Positions 51,086 through 59,793 of a stretch of DNA of 64,000 nucleotides are shown here, in pieces. The translations under genes were made by a program, and so were the position numbers. Origin of the DNA: JAGOEY01 sp017997515. Its GTDB lineage: Bacteria > Pseudomonadota > Gammaproteobacteria > Burkholderiales > Burkholderiaceae_C. Where the stretch lies: positions 2,170,001 to 2,234,000 of the forward strand of contig CP111109.1 of assembly GCA_026314275.1 (NCBI GenBank), in the 5' to 3' direction. The notes beneath the pieces are model-generated. The model was not told the origin of the DNA. It searched no databases and worked only from the letters and a program-made list of their open reading frames with translations. Positions within the stretch are counted from its first letter, which is position 1. The number at the start of each line of letters is the position of its first letter.

Positions 51086-51406
51086 ATGAACAAGATTCGC
51101 AAGGGCGACCAAATCATCGTGCTCGCAGGGCGCGACAAGGGCAAGCGTGGCACCGTCACGCTGCGCAAGGATGATTCCTACATTCTGGTGGATGGCATCA
51201 ACCTGGTGAAGAAACACGCCAAGCCAAACCCCCTGAAGGGAACAACGGGCGGGATCATCGAAAAGGCCATGCCGATTCACCAGTCCAACGTGGCGATTTT
51301 TAACGCTGCTACGGGCAAGGCTGACCGCGTGGGCATCAAGCTGCAAGCTGACGGCAAGCGCGTTCGCGTCTTCAAGTCCAGCGGCGAAGAAATCAAGGTG
51401 GCCTAA
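51086..51406 (+). CDS. rplX: 50S ribosomal protein L24
   Basis: A 106-residue assembly-initiating protein with the KOW motif near the N terminus (KGDQIIVLAGRDKGKRG) and VEGINLVKKH-type VDGINLVKKHAKP. AAGGAC precedes ATG. It follows rplN by nine bases. Confidence 0.98.
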   Translation: MNKIRKGDQIIVLAGRDKGKRGTVTLRKDDSYILVDGINLVKKHAKPNPLKGTTGGIIEKAMPIHQSNVAIFNAATGKADRVGIKLQADGKRVRVFKSSGEEIKVA

Positions 51407-51417
51407 AAGGTATCGAT

Positions 51418-51957
51418 ATGGCACGACTCCAACAACACTATCGCGAAAAAGTAGTTCCCGAACTCACTGAGAAGTTCGGCTACAAGTCACCCATGCAGGT
51501 GCCGCGCCTGACCAAGATCACACTCAATATGGGTGTGAGCGAGGCAGTTTCCGACAAGAAGGTCATGGACAACGCTGTGTCCGACCTGACCAAGATCGCT
51601 GGCCAAAAGCCTGTGGTGACCTTGGCCAAGAAGGCTATCGCCGGTTTCAAGATCCGCGAAGGCCAGGCCATTGGTTGCATGGTCACGCTGCGTGGCGTGC
51701 GCATGTACGAATTCCTGGATCGTTTCGTCACCGTGGCTTTGCCCCGTGTACGTGACTTCCGTGGTATCTCTGGTCGCGCTTTCGATGGCCGTGGTAACTA
51801 CAACATCGGCGTGAAAGAGCAGATCATTTTCCCGGAAATTGAGTACGACAAGGTTGATGCCTTGCGCGGTCTCAATATCAGCATCACCACGACGGCCAAG
51901 AACGACGAAGAGTGCAAGGCACTGCTCGCCGGTTTCAAGTTCCCGTTCAAGAACTGA
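51418..51957 (+). CDS. rplE: 50S ribosomal protein L5
   Basis: A 179-residue 5S rRNA-binding protein. Family motifs include KITLNMGVSEAVSDKKV, TLAKKAIAGFKIREGQ, RFVTVALPRVRDFRGIS and GVKEQIIFPEIEYDKVD. It lies eleven bases after rplX. Confidence 0.98.
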   Translation: MARLQQHYREKVVPELTEKFGYKSPMQVPRLTKITLNMGVSEAVSDKKVMDNAVSDLTKIAGQKPVVTLAKKAIAGFKIREGQAIGCMVTLRGVRMYEFLDRFVTVALPRVRDFRGISGRAFDGRGNYNIGVKEQIIFPEIEYDKVDALRGLNISITTTAKNDEECKALLAGFKFPFKN

Positions 51958-51965
51958 GGTCATCC

Positions 51966-52271
51966 ATGGCTAAACAAGCTTTGATCCAACGCGAACTCAA
52001 GCGCGAAAAACTGGCAGCCAAGTTTGCGGTGAAATACGCAGAACTGAAGGCAGCTGCCAATGACCAGAAGCGCAGCGAAGAAGAGCGCGCAGAAGCCCGT
52101 CTGGGTCTGCAAAAGATTCCACGCAACGCGAACCCCACGCGTCAGCGCAACCGTTGTGCGATCACCGGTCGTCCTCGCGGAACATTCCGCCAGTTCGGCT
52201 TGGCTCGCGCCAAGATTCGTGAACTGGCTTTTGCTGGCGACATCCCCGGTGTCACCAAGGCCAGCTGGTAA
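51966..52271 (+). CDS. rpsN: 30S ribosomal protein S14
   Basis: A 101-residue S14 of the long, zinc-independent (C-minus) type: MAKQALIQRELKREKLA, NANPTRQRNRCAITGRPRG and the C-terminal GDIPGVTKASW. Only a single Cys is present, so no zinc ribbon. ATG 51966 is eight bases after the L5 stop. Confidence 0.98.
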   Translation: MAKQALIQRELKREKLAAKFAVKYAELKAAANDQKRSEEERAEARLGLQKIPRNANPTRQRNRCAITGRPRGTFRQFGLARAKIRELAFAGDIPGVTKASW

Positions 52272-52289
52272 GCAGGCAGGAGATTAAAC

Positions 52290-52685
52290 ATGAGCATGAG
52301 TGATCCCATTGCCGACTTGCTGACACGCATCCGCAATGCACAAATGGTGGCCAAGCCCACCGTGTCGGTGCCATCTTCCAAAGTGAAGATTGCAATTGCG
52401 CAGGTGCTGCAAGACGAAGGCTACATTGACGGCTTCAAGGTGAAAACCGAAGACGGCAAATCCGAACTTGAAATTGCCCTGAAGTACTACGCTGGCCGTC
52501 CGGTCATCGAACGTATCGAACGCGTGAGCCGTCCCGGCCTGCGTATTTACAAGGGCCGCGATGCCATTCCCCAAGTCATGAACGGCCTGGGTGTTGCAAT
52601 CGTGACGACGCCGCAAGGTGTGATGACTGATCGCAAAGCGCGCGCTACCGGTGTCGGTGGTGAAGTGCTCTGCTACGTGGCTTAA
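52290..52685 (+). CDS. rpsH: 30S ribosomal protein S8
   Basis: A 131-residue 16S rRNA-binding protein. It begins MSMSDPIADLLTRIRNAQ and ends with GLGVAIVTTPQGVMTDRKAR and GEVLCYVA. AGGAG precedes ATG. In E. coli, S8 represses spc operon translation at a site near the L5 start; I did not model an equivalent. Confidence 0.98.
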   Translation: MSMSDPIADLLTRIRNAQMVAKPTVSVPSSKVKIAIAQVLQDEGYIDGFKVKTEDGKSELEIALKYYAGRPVIERIERVSRPGLRIYKGRDAIPQVMNGLGVAIVTTPQGVMTDRKARATGVGGEVLCYVA

Positions 52686-52711
52686 CCCGCGGCATTGAAG
52701 GAGAAACTGAA

Positions 52712-53245
52712 ATGTCCCGTGTAGGAAAAATGCCGATCACCATCCCCGCAGGCGTGGATGTGTCGATCAAAGACGACCAGATCAATGTCAAGGGTACGGG
52801 CGGCGCTTTGTCGCAAGTCCGCCATAACTTGGTCAATGTGTCCAACAACGACGGCAAGCTCAGCTTTGAGCCTGCCAACGACTCCCGCGAAGCCAATGCC
52901 ATGAGCGGCACGCTGCGCCAGCTGGTCAACAACATGGTTGTTGGCGTCAGCAAGGGTTTCGAAAAGAAGTTGAACTTGGTGGGTGTGGGTTACAAGGCCC
53001 AGGCACAAGGCACCAAGCTGAACCTGACGGTGGGTTATTCGCATCCGGTCAACAAGGAAATGCCAGCTGGCATCACTGTGGCCACGCCAACCCCCACTGA
53101 AGTGATCATCAAGGGTGCCGACCGCCAACGTGTGGGCCAGGTAGCCGCTGAGATTCGTGCGATTCGTCCCCCAGAGCCTTACAAGGGCAAGGGCATCCGT
53201 TATTCGGATGAGAAGATCACGATCAAAGAAACCAAGAAGAAGTAA
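52712..53245 (+). CDS. rplF: 50S ribosomal protein L6
   Basis: A 177-residue protein with two L6 repeats (PITIPAGVDVSIKDDQINVKG and VGYSHPVNKEMPAGI). The C terminus YKGKGIRYSDEKITIKETKKK matches the family. AGGAG precedes ATG by nine bases. Confidence 0.98.
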   Translation: MSRVGKMPITIPAGVDVSIKDDQINVKGTGGALSQVRHNLVNVSNNDGKLSFEPANDSREANAMSGTLRQLVNNMVVGVSKGFEKKLNLVGVGYKAQAQGTKLNLTVGYSHPVNKEMPAGITVATPTPTEVIIKGADRQRVGQVAAEIRAIRPPEPYKGKGIRYSDEKITIKETKKK

Positions 53246-53255
53246 GGGCAGCACC

Positions 53256-53621
53256 ATGTTGACCAAGAAACAACAACGTCTTCGCCGGTCCCGTCAGACG
53301 CGCATCCGCATTGCCATGCAAGGTGTCGCGCGCCTGACCGTCAACCGTACCAACCTGCATATCTATGCAACCGTCATTTCCGGCGACGGCAGCAAAGTGC
53401 TGGCCACCGTGTCCACGGCCCAAGCCGACGTTCGCACGTCGCTGGGTGGTTCGGGCAAGGGCGGCAGCGCAGCAGCAGCCACGGTGATTGGCAAGCTGAT
53501 CGCCGAAAAAGCAAAAGCAGCTGGCGTTGAAAAGGTTGCATTTGACCGTGCTGGTTTCGCATACCACGGTCGCGTCAAGGCTTTGGCCGACGCGGCACGT
53601 GAAGCTGGCCTGCAGTTCTAA
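53256..53621 (+). CDS. rplR: 50S ribosomal protein L18
   Basis: A 121-residue 5S rRNA-binding protein beginning MLTKKQQRLRRSRQTRIRI and ending FAYHGRVKALADAAREAGL. ATG 53256 is ten bases after L6; an upstream in-frame extension lies within the L6 gene. Confidence 0.98.
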   Translation: MLTKKQQRLRRSRQTRIRIAMQGVARLTVNRTNLHIYATVISGDGSKVLATVSTAQADVRTSLGGSGKGGSAAAATVIGKLIAEKAKAAGVEKVAFDRAGFAYHGRVKALADAAREAGLQF

Positions 53622-53638
53622 GCGGAGCGGAATAAAAA

Positions 53639-54157
53639 ATGGCTAAATTTACACCCAAAGCGCAGAGTGACGGTCCAGAAGACGGCATGCGCGAGAAGAT
53701 GATTGCGGTGAACCGCGTCACCAAAGTGGTCAAGGGCGGTCGTATTCTCGGCTTTGCTGCACTGACCGTGGTTGGTGACGGCGATGGCCGCATCGGCATG
53801 GGCAAGGGCAAGTCGAAAGAAGTGCCTGCTGCTGTGCAAAAAGCAATGGAAGAAGCCCGCCGCAACCTGGTGAAGGTCTCGTTGAAAAACGGCACCATCC
53901 ACCACCGCGTTGAAGGCCACCATGGCGCTGCCAACGTGCTCATGATGCCAGCCCCTAAGGGTACCGGCATCATCGCAGGCGGCCCCATGCGCGCTGTGTT
54001 CGAAGTGATGGGTATCACCGACATCGTCGCCAAGAGCCACGGTTCTTCCAATCCTTACAACATGGTTCGCGCCACGTTGGATGCACTGCGCAACTGCACC
54101 ACGGCTGCTGACGTGGCCAGCAAGCGCGGCAAGTCGGTCGAAGACATCTTCGCCTGA
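53639..54157 (+). CDS. rpsE: 30S ribosomal protein S5
   Basis: A 172-residue fidelity protein near the decoding site. The double-stranded-RNA-binding-like N domain has VNRVTKVVKGGRILGFAAL and GMGKGKSKEVPAAVQKA; the C domain has GIIAGGPMRAVFEVMGITD. Overall intact. Confidence 0.98.
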   Translation: MAKFTPKAQSDGPEDGMREKMIAVNRVTKVVKGGRILGFAALTVVGDGDGRIGMGKGKSKEVPAAVQKAMEEARRNLVKVSLKNGTIHHRVEGHHGAANVLMMPAPKGTGIIAGGPMRAVFEVMGITDIVAKSHGSSNPYNMVRATLDALRNCTTAADVASKRGKSVEDIFA

Positions 54158-54171
54158 TCCTGGAGCCAAAC

Positions 54172-54354
54172 ATGACGACCCCTAATAAAGTCACAGTCCA
54201 ACTGGTGCGTAGCCCCATTGGAACCAAAGAATCGCACCGCGCCACTGTCCGTGGCCTGGGCTTGCGCAAGCTCAACAGCACGAGCGAACTGCAAGACACC
54301 CCTGAGGTGCGCGGCATGATTAACAAGATCAGTTATCTGGTCAAAGTGCTCTGA
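54172..54354 (+). CDS. rpmD: 50S ribosomal protein L30
   Basis: A 60-residue protein: TVQLVRSPIGTKESHRATVR, LGLRKLNSTSELQDTPEVRG and MINKISYLVKVL. It lies between S5 and L15 as in the standard spc order. Confidence 0.98.
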   Translation: MTTPNKVTVQLVRSPIGTKESHRATVRGLGLRKLNSTSELQDTPEVRGMINKISYLVKVL

Positions 54355-54364
54355 GAGGTTGATG

Positions 54365-54796
54365 ATGGAACTCAATGGCATCAAGCCCGCAGACGGCGCT
54401 AAGCATTACAAACGCCGTGTTGGTCGTGGTATCGGTTCTGGCCTCGGCAAAACCGCTGGCCGTGGCCACAAGGGCCAGAAGTCCCGTTCGGGCGGCTACC
54501 ACAAGGTAGGTTTTGAAGGCGGCCAAATGCCCCTGCAACGCCGTTTGCCCAAGCGCGGTTTTAAATCGCATCTGCTGCAATTCAACGCTGAAATCACTTT
54601 GACAACGCTCGAAAAGTTGGGCGCTGCTGAGGTGGACGTTTTGACCCTGAAGCAAGCTGGCCTGGTGGGTCAGTTGGCCAAGGTGATCAAGGTCGTTAAC
54701 ACGGGTTCGCTCAGCAAAGCTGTCAAGCTGACCGGTATCGGCGCAACCGCTGGTGCCAAGGCTGCTGTTGAAGCGGCTGGCGGCAGCTTCGCCTGA
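54365..54796 (+). CDS. rplO: 50S ribosomal protein L15
   Basis: A 143-residue protein: MELNGIKPADGAKHYKRR, GRGIGSGLGKTAGRGHKGQ and GFEGGQMPLQRRLPKRGFK. Two adjacent ATG codons are possible; GAGAGG stands six bases before the second (54365), which also gives the conserved MELN start. Confidence 0.97.
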   Translation: MELNGIKPADGAKHYKRRVGRGIGSGLGKTAGRGHKGQKSRSGGYHKVGFEGGQMPLQRRLPKRGFKSHLLQFNAEITLTTLEKLGAAEVDVLTLKQAGLVGQLAKVIKVVNTGSLSKAVKLTGIGATAGAKAAVEAAGGSFA

Positions 54797-54820
54797 TCAT
54801 CTTGTTGAAAGAGAACCACA

Positions 54821-56140
54821 GTGGCTACTAGCGCAGCACAAGTTGCAAAGACCGGGAAGTTTGGCGATTTGCGTCGCCGGCTGGTCTTTTTGCTGTTGGC
54901 GCTGGTTGTTTACCGCGTCGGTGCACACATTCCAGTTCCTGGAATTGACCCTGCCCAGTTGCAGGCACTGTTTAACGGCCAGCAAGGCGGCATCCTGAAC
55001 CTGTTCAACATGTTCTCGGGTGGTGCGTTGTCCCGGTTTACTGTGTTTGCGCTGGGGATCATGCCGTACATCTCGGCATCGATCATCATGCAGTTGCTGA
55101 CTTACGTTGTCCCTACCTTCGAATCCATGAAGAAAGAGGGTGAGTCCGGCCGCCGCAAGATCACGCAGTACACACGGTATGGCACGTTGGGTCTGGCCTT
55201 GTTCCAGTCGATGGGTATTGCCATCGCGCTGGAAAGTTCTGCCGGTCTGGTGCTGAACCCTGGTTTCGGTTTTCGCCTGACCGCAGTGGTCAGCCTGACT
55301 GCCGGCACCATGTTCCTGATGTGGCTGGGTGAGCAAATTACAGAACGTGGTTTGGGTAACGGCATCTCGATCCTGATTTTTGCAGGCATCGCTGCTGGTT
55401 TGCCAAGTGCTGTGGGTGGTTTGCTGGAACTGGTGCGTACGGGTGCAATGAGCATCATCGTGGCACTGATCATCGTGATTGCCATTGCTTTGGTGACCTA
55501 CTTTGTGGTGTTCGTCGAACGTGGTCAGCGCAAGATTCTGGTGAACTATGCAAGGCGTCAGGTGGGCAACAAGGTGTATGGCGGGCAATCGTCGCACCTG
55601 CCTCTGAAGCTGAACATGGCAGGTGTGATCCCTCCCATCTTTGCATCTTCTATAATCTTGCTTCCTGCAACGGTGGTGAACTGGTTCAGTGCCAGTGAAT
55701 CCATGCGGTGGCTGAAGGACATTTCCAGTGCGTTGACCCCTGGTCAGCCTATTTATGTGATGTTCTACGCTGCAGCGATCGTGTTTTTCTGCTTCTTCTA
55801 CACGGCTCTTGTGTTCAATAGCCGCGAAACAGCAGACAACCTGAAGAAAAGTGGTGCGTTCATTCCTGGTATTCGGCCAGGTGACCAAACCGCCAAGTAC
55901 ATCGACAAGATTCTGGTTCGCCTGACTTTGGCTGGCGCTATCTACATCACGTTGGTGTGCCTGTTGCCGGAATTCCTGATCTTGAAGTACAACGTGCCGT
56001 TTTATTTCGGTGGTACATCGCTGTTGATTATTGTGGTGGTCACCATGGACTTCATGGCCCAGGTGCAGAACTACATGATGTCTCAGCAGTACGAGTCGTT
56101 GTTGAAGAAGGCCAATTTCAAGACCTCACCAGGCAACTGA
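54821..56140 (+). CDS. secY: Protein translocase subunit SecY
   Basis: A 439-residue, ten-helix channel subunit of the Sec translocon. Motifs seen: YRVGAHIPVPGIDP (helix 1), ALGIMPYISASIIMQLL (plug/helix 2 region), GQRKILVNYARRQVG and IPGIRPGDQTAKYID. The start is GTG 54821, with AAGAGAA upstream. The next gene is rpmJ; infA, which often stands here, is absent from the 129-base gap. Confidence 0.98.
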   Translation: MATSAAQVAKTGKFGDLRRRLVFLLLALVVYRVGAHIPVPGIDPAQLQALFNGQQGGILNLFNMFSGGALSRFTVFALGIMPYISASIIMQLLTYVVPTFESMKKEGESGRRKITQYTRYGTLGLALFQSMGIAIALESSAGLVLNPGFGFRLTAVVSLTAGTMFLMWLGEQITERGLGNGISILIFAGIAAGLPSAVGGLLELVRTGAMSIIVALIIVIAIALVTYFVVFVERGQRKILVNYARRQVGNKVYGGQSSHLPLKLNMAGVIPPIFASSIILLPATVVNWFSASESMRWLKDISSALTPGQPIYVMFYAAAIVFFCFFYTALVFNSRETADNLKKSGAFIPGIRPGDQTAKYIDKILVRLTLAGAIYITLVCLLPEFLILKYNVPFYFGGTSLLIIVVVTMDFMAQVQNYMMSQQYESLLKKANFKTSPGN

Positions 56141-56269
56141 GTTGAGATTGTTCTGGTGGCAAGTTAACGGTTGATTTGGCGCCCTTCGACTTGTCGCGGG
56201 CACGGATCGTGTTTCGCGCCAAGTGCGTTGCGATAGTCGCAACGGGGCAAAAATTTTAGGAGAAATGAA

Positions 56270-56383
56270 ATGAGAGTTTCGGCTTCGGTCAAGAAAATCT
56301 GCCGCAACTGCAAGATCATCCGCCGCAAAGGTGTGGTGCGCGTGATCTGCACGGACCAGCGCCATAAACAGCGCCAAGGTTGA
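56270..56383 (+). CDS. rpmJ: 50S ribosomal protein L36
   Basis: A 37-residue zinc-ribbon protein beginning MRVSASVKKICRNCKIIRRK. The zinc ligands C11, C14, C27 and H32 are present, so this is the C-plus form. TAGGAG lies nine bases before ATG. Confidence 0.97.
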   Translation: MRVSASVKKICRNCKIIRRKGVVRVICTDQRHKQRQG

Positions 56384-56405
56384 TTGAAAGTTAAAGAGGA
56401 CGCAT

Positions 56406-56771
56406 ATGGCACGTATCGCTGGCATTAATATTCCGCCGCACAAGCATGCTGAAATTGGCTTGACCGCCATTTTTGGTATCGGTCGCACCCGCGCTCGCAA
56501 AATCTGCGAAGCCACAGGCATTGCTTATTCCAAGAAGATCAAAGATCTGACGGATGGCGATCTTGAAAAGATCCGCGACCAAATCGCGGAGTTCACGATT
56601 GAGGGTGATCTGCGTCGCGAGACAACGATGAACATCAAGCGTTTGATGGACATCGGCTGCTACCGCGGCTTCCGTCATCGCCGTGGCCTGCCGATGCGTG
56701 GTCAACGCACCCGCACCAATGCACGTACCCGCAAGGGCCCGCGCAAAGCTGCTGCGTCTTTGAAGAAATAA
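56406..56771 (+). CDS. rpsM: 30S ribosomal protein S13
   Basis: A 121-residue head protein contacting the P-site tRNA and L5. It starts MARIAGINIPPHKHAEIGL and has the helix-hairpin-helix IFGIGRTRARKICE and the basic GLPMRGQRTRTNARTRKGPR tail. Confidence 0.98.
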   Translation: MARIAGINIPPHKHAEIGLTAIFGIGRTRARKICEATGIAYSKKIKDLTDGDLEKIRDQIAEFTIEGDLRRETTMNIKRLMDIGCYRGFRHRRGLPMRGQRTRTNARTRKGPRKAAASLKK

Positions 56772-56790
56772 AAGGGATTGAGAGACCACT

Positions 56791-57192
56791 ATGGCAAAAC
56801 CCGGTAACAGCGCAGCACAACGTGTTCGCAAGAAGGTTCGCAAGAACGTGTCGGACGGCGTTGCACACGTGCACGCATCGTTCAACAACACCATCATCAC
56901 GATCACTGATCGCCAAGGCAATGCACTCTCGTGGGCATCGTCCGGTGGTCAAGGTTTCAAGGGCTCACGCAAGTCCACCCCCTTTGCTGCCCAGGTAGCA
57001 TCGGAAGTGGCCGGTCGTGCCGCCATTGAACAGGGCATCAAGAACCTGGACGTCGAGATCAAGGGCCCAGGTCCTGGTCGCGAGTCTTCGGTGCGTGCTC
57101 TGGGCGCTCTGGGCATCCGTATCACGTCGATCGCCGACGTGACACCCGTGCCACACAACGGTTGCCGCCCACAAAAACGCCGCCGCATCTAA
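56791..57192 (+). CDS. rpsK: 30S ribosomal protein S11
   Basis: A 133-residue platform protein: VRKNVSDGVAHVHASFNNTI, ITDRQGNALSWASSGGQGFK and the C-terminal DVTPVPHNGCRPQKRRRI. Confidence 0.98.
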   Translation: MAKPGNSAAQRVRKKVRKNVSDGVAHVHASFNNTIITITDRQGNALSWASSGGQGFKGSRKSTPFAAQVASEVAGRAAIEQGIKNLDVEIKGPGPGRESSVRALGALGIRITSIADVTPVPHNGCRPQKRRRI

Positions 57193-57245
57193 TCGCCTCG
57201 CGATTGGGTACAGCTGGCATTCGATTTCATTTATTGAAGCCCACC

Positions 57246-57271
57246 GCCAGCCTCTGCTTGCAAAGGCTGGC
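57246..57271 (+). other. Hairpin between rpsK and rpsD
   Basis: GCCAGCCT and AGGCTGGC (8 bp) flank a 10-base loop in the 119-base gap. No T run follows, so it is more likely an RNA processing or regulatory structure than a terminator. Confidence 0.5.
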
Positions 57272-57311
57272 TCCCGCATGTAAGTGCGGCAGATGATTTA
57301 AAGGACACAAC

Positions 57312-57935
57312 GTGGCACGTTACCTCGGCCCCAAAGCCAAACTTTCCCGCCGTGAAGGCACCGACCTGTTCCTGAAGAGCGCACGCCGCTCGATCAGCGA
57401 CAAGGCCAAATTCGACTCCAAGCCTGGTCAGCACGGCCGCACCTCGGGTGCCCGCACGTCTGACTTCGGTCTGCAACTGCGTGAAAAGCAGAAGGTCAAG
57501 CGCATGTACGGCGTGCTGGAAAAACAATTCCGCCGCTACTTCGAAGAAGCTGACCGCCGCAAGGGCAACACCGGTGCCAACCTGTTGTTCCTGTTGGAGT
57601 CCCGTCTGGACAACGTGGTGTACCGCATGGGCTTCGGCTCGACGCGTGCAGAAGCCCGTCAGATGGTGTCGCACAAGGCGATCACGGTGAACGGCAAGTC
57701 GGTCAACATCCCTTCGTACCTGGTGAAAACCGGTGACGTGGTGGCAGTGCGCGAAAAGTCGAAGAAGCAAAACCGCATTGTTGAAGCGCTGCAACTGGCC
57801 CAGCAAGTTGGCATGCCAGCCTGGGTGGAAGTGGACTTGGCCAAGGCTGAAGGCGTGTTCAAGAAGGTTCCTGACCGCGATGAGTTCGGTTCGGACATCA
57901 ACGAATCCCTGATCGTCGAACTGTATTCCCGCTAA
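57312..57935 (+). CDS. rpsD: 30S ribosomal protein S4
   Basis: A 207-residue primary 16S-binding protein. It begins at GTG 57312 (AAGGA upstream) with MARYLGPKAKLSRREGTDL; the S4 RNA-binding domain covers ESRLDNVVYRMGFGSTRAEA and VSHKAITVNGKSVNIPSY. In E. coli S4 is the alpha operon's translational repressor. Confidence 0.98.
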   Translation: MARYLGPKAKLSRREGTDLFLKSARRSISDKAKFDSKPGQHGRTSGARTSDFGLQLREKQKVKRMYGVLEKQFRRYFEEADRRKGNTGANLLFLLESRLDNVVYRMGFGSTRAEARQMVSHKAITVNGKSVNIPSYLVKTGDVVAVREKSKKQNRIVEALQLAQQVGMPAWVEVDLAKAEGVFKKVPDRDEFGSDINESLIVELYSR

Positions 57936-57942
57936 GTAAAGT

Positions 57943-57977
57943 GATCCACGGGCTGGCTTCGAGCCTGGCCGTGGATC
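57943..57977 (+). other. Strong hairpin between rpsD and rpoA
   Basis: GATCCACGG and CCGTGGATC make a 9-bp perfect stem, extended inside by GGCT/AGCC pairing around a TTCG turn, followed by CCCATTTTCG. Placed directly after rpsD, it may partially terminate or stabilise the transcript and so set the rpoA level relative to ribosomal proteins. Confidence 0.6.
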
Positions 57978-58070
57978 CCATTTTCGTTCCTGAACCGCGA
58001 GGCATCGCGGTGCAGGTGCTTCATCAGCCTTACCGGTGTAACGAGCTGGGGGCATTGAGAGGAAGTCTGC

Positions 58071-59060
58071 ATGCAAACAAATTTGCTGAAACCCAAAGCT
58101 ATCACCGTTGAGCAGCTGGGCCTGAACCGGGCCAAGGTCGCACTGGAGCCTTTCGAGCGTGGTTACGGCCATACGCTGGGTAACGCCATCCGCCGCGTGC
58201 TGCTGTCGTCCATGGTGGGGTACGCAGCGACAGAAGTCACCATTGCAGGTGTTCTGCACGAGTACTCGTCCATTGACGGCGTGCAGGAAGATGTTGTCAA
58301 CATCCTGCTGAACCTGAAGGGTGTGGTCTTCAAGCTGCACAACCGTGACGAAGTGACCCTGAGCCTGCGCAAAGACGGCGAAGGTGTTGTGACGGCCGCT
58401 GATATCCAGACGCCCCATGACGTGGAAATCATCAACCCTGATCACATCATTGCCACGCTGTCGCAAGGCGGCAAGCTGGACATGCAGATCAAGGTGGAAA
58501 AAGGCCGTGGTTATGTGCCCGGCAGCATGCGCCGTTACGGCGACGAGCCCACCAAGTCGATTGGCCGTATCGTGCTGGATGCATCGTTCTCGCCCGTCAA
58601 GCGTGTGAGCTACACGGTTGAAAGCGCGCGTGTTGAGCAACGTACCGATCTGGACAAGCTGGTTGTCGAAATCGAAACCAACGGTGCCATTTCTGCGGAA
58701 GATGCAGTGCGTGCTTCTGCCAAGATCCTGGTGGAACAACTGGCTGTGTTTGCTCAGCTCGAAGGTGGTGACCTGCCATCATTTGAGCCACAAGCTGCAC
58801 GCGGCAATACGCCGTTCGACCCGATTCTGCTGCGTCCTGTCGATGAGCTGGAACTCACGGTTCGTTCTGCCAACTGCCTGAAGGCCGAAAACATCTACTA
58901 CATCGGTGACCTGATTCAGCGCACCGAAAATGAGCTGCTCAAGACCCCGAATCTGGGTCGCAAGTCGCTCAATGAAATCAAGGAAGTGCTGGCTTCGCGC
59001 GGCTTGACGCTGGGCATGAAGCTGGAGAGCTGGCCACCGGCTGGTCTCGATAAGCGCTGA
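58071..59060 (+). CDS. rpoA: DNA-directed RNA polymerase subunit alpha
   Basis: A 329-residue alpha subunit. The N-terminal dimerisation domain has FERGYGHTLGNAIRRVLLSS and DGVQEDVVNILLNLKGV; the C-terminal domain that binds UP elements and activators has LELTVRSANCLKAENIYYIG and PNLGRKSLNEIKEVLASRG. AGAGGAAG precedes ATG. Confidence 0.99.
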   Translation: MQTNLLKPKAITVEQLGLNRAKVALEPFERGYGHTLGNAIRRVLLSSMVGYAATEVTIAGVLHEYSSIDGVQEDVVNILLNLKGVVFKLHNRDEVTLSLRKDGEGVVTAADIQTPHDVEIINPDHIIATLSQGGKLDMQIKVEKGRGYVPGSMRRYGDEPTKSIGRIVLDASFSPVKRVSYTVESARVEQRTDLDKLVVEIETNGAISAEDAVRASAKILVEQLAVFAQLEGGDLPSFEPQAARGNTPFDPILLRPVDELELTVRSANCLKAENIYYIGDLIQRTENELLKTPNLGRKSLNEIKEVLASRGLTLGMKLESWPPAGLDKR

Positions 59061-59066
59061 AATAGG

Positions 59067-59158
59067 CACACCCCCGAAGCGCCTTTGGCGCTTTCCCCCT
59101 TGCAGGGGGCGATACCAGCGGCCTGGCAAAGCCAGTTCCGCGGTATCTCTTGAAGGAA
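59067..59158 (+). repeat. Dispersed ~95-bp repeat E, copy 2, between rpoA and rplQ
   Basis: CCCCCTTGCAGGGGG hairpin, CCAGCGGCCTGGC, GCCAGTTCCGCGGT and CTTGAAGG in the same order as copy 1. It enlarges the rpoA-rplQ gap to 219 bases, where most relatives have a short spacer. Confidence 0.85.
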
Positions 59159-59190
59159 GGGATGTGCACACTGAAATAGCTTGTGAAAGC

Positions 59191-59196
59191 TATAAT
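59191..59196 (+). promoter_or_regulatory. Possible internal -10 element upstream of rplQ
   Basis: A perfect TATAAT stands 84 bases before rplQ, just after repeat E. I see no good -35 at 16-18 bases; CTGAAA (59171) is too close. It may give rplQ partly independent expression. Confidence 0.35.
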
Positions 59197-59279
59197 GTTG
59201 GGTTCCTCTTTGGGGAACAGTGCATTGGGCAGTACCTGATCCGGCTGCCCGATTTAATTTAAATGAAAAGGTAAGCACC

Positions 59280-59672
59280 ATGCGCCACGGACACGGACTC
59301 CGCAAACTCAACCGCACCAGCTCGCACCGCCTTGCGATGCTGCAAAACATGATGAACTCGCTCATCGAGCATGAAGTCATCAAGACCACGGTTCCCAAGG
59401 CCAAAGAACTGCGCCGCGTCATCGAACCGATGATCACGCTGGCCAAGACCCCTACGCTGGCCAACCGCCGCCTGGCCTTTGACCGCCTGCGCAGCCGCGA
59501 CAGCGTGACCAAGCTCTTCAATGATCTGGGCCCCCGTTTCCAGACCCGTCCTGGTGGCTACACACGTATCCTGAAGATGGGCTTCCGCGTGGGTGACAAC
59601 GCACCTATGGCGCTGGTCGAATTGGTCGACCGTGCAGAAGTTTCTGCACCAGAAGCTGACAAAGCCGCATAA
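59280..59672 (+). CDS. rplQ: 50S ribosomal protein L17
   Basis: A 130-residue protein, last of the alpha operon: MRHGHGLRKLNRTSSHRLAM, EVIKTTVPKAKELRRVIEP and GGYTRILKMGFRVGDNAPMA. ATG 59280 gives the invariant MRHG start. Confidence 0.98.
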   Translation: MRHGHGLRKLNRTSSHRLAMLQNMMNSLIEHEVIKTTVPKAKELRRVIEPMITLAKTPTLANRRLAFDRLRSRDSVTKLFNDLGPRFQTRPGGYTRILKMGFRVGDNAPMALVELVDRAEVSAPEADKAA

Positions 59673-59684
59673 ATAGGCTATAAT
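59656..59684 (+). promoter_or_regulatory. Promoter of the initiator tRNA gene
   Basis: CTGACA at 59656-59661, a 17-base spacer and TATAAT at 59679-59684, ending 11 bases before the tRNA. It overlaps the last codons of rplQ. Confidence 0.75.
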
Positions 59685-59695
59685 TTATCTCTTAC

Positions 59696-59772
<77 letters not shown>

Positions 59773-59793
59773 ACATGGCTTTACGGCCACTAC

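Noticed and set aside
56141..56269. infA between secY and rpmJ
   Set aside because: The 129-base gap is too short for the 72-codon gene and no MAKEDxI-like start is present.
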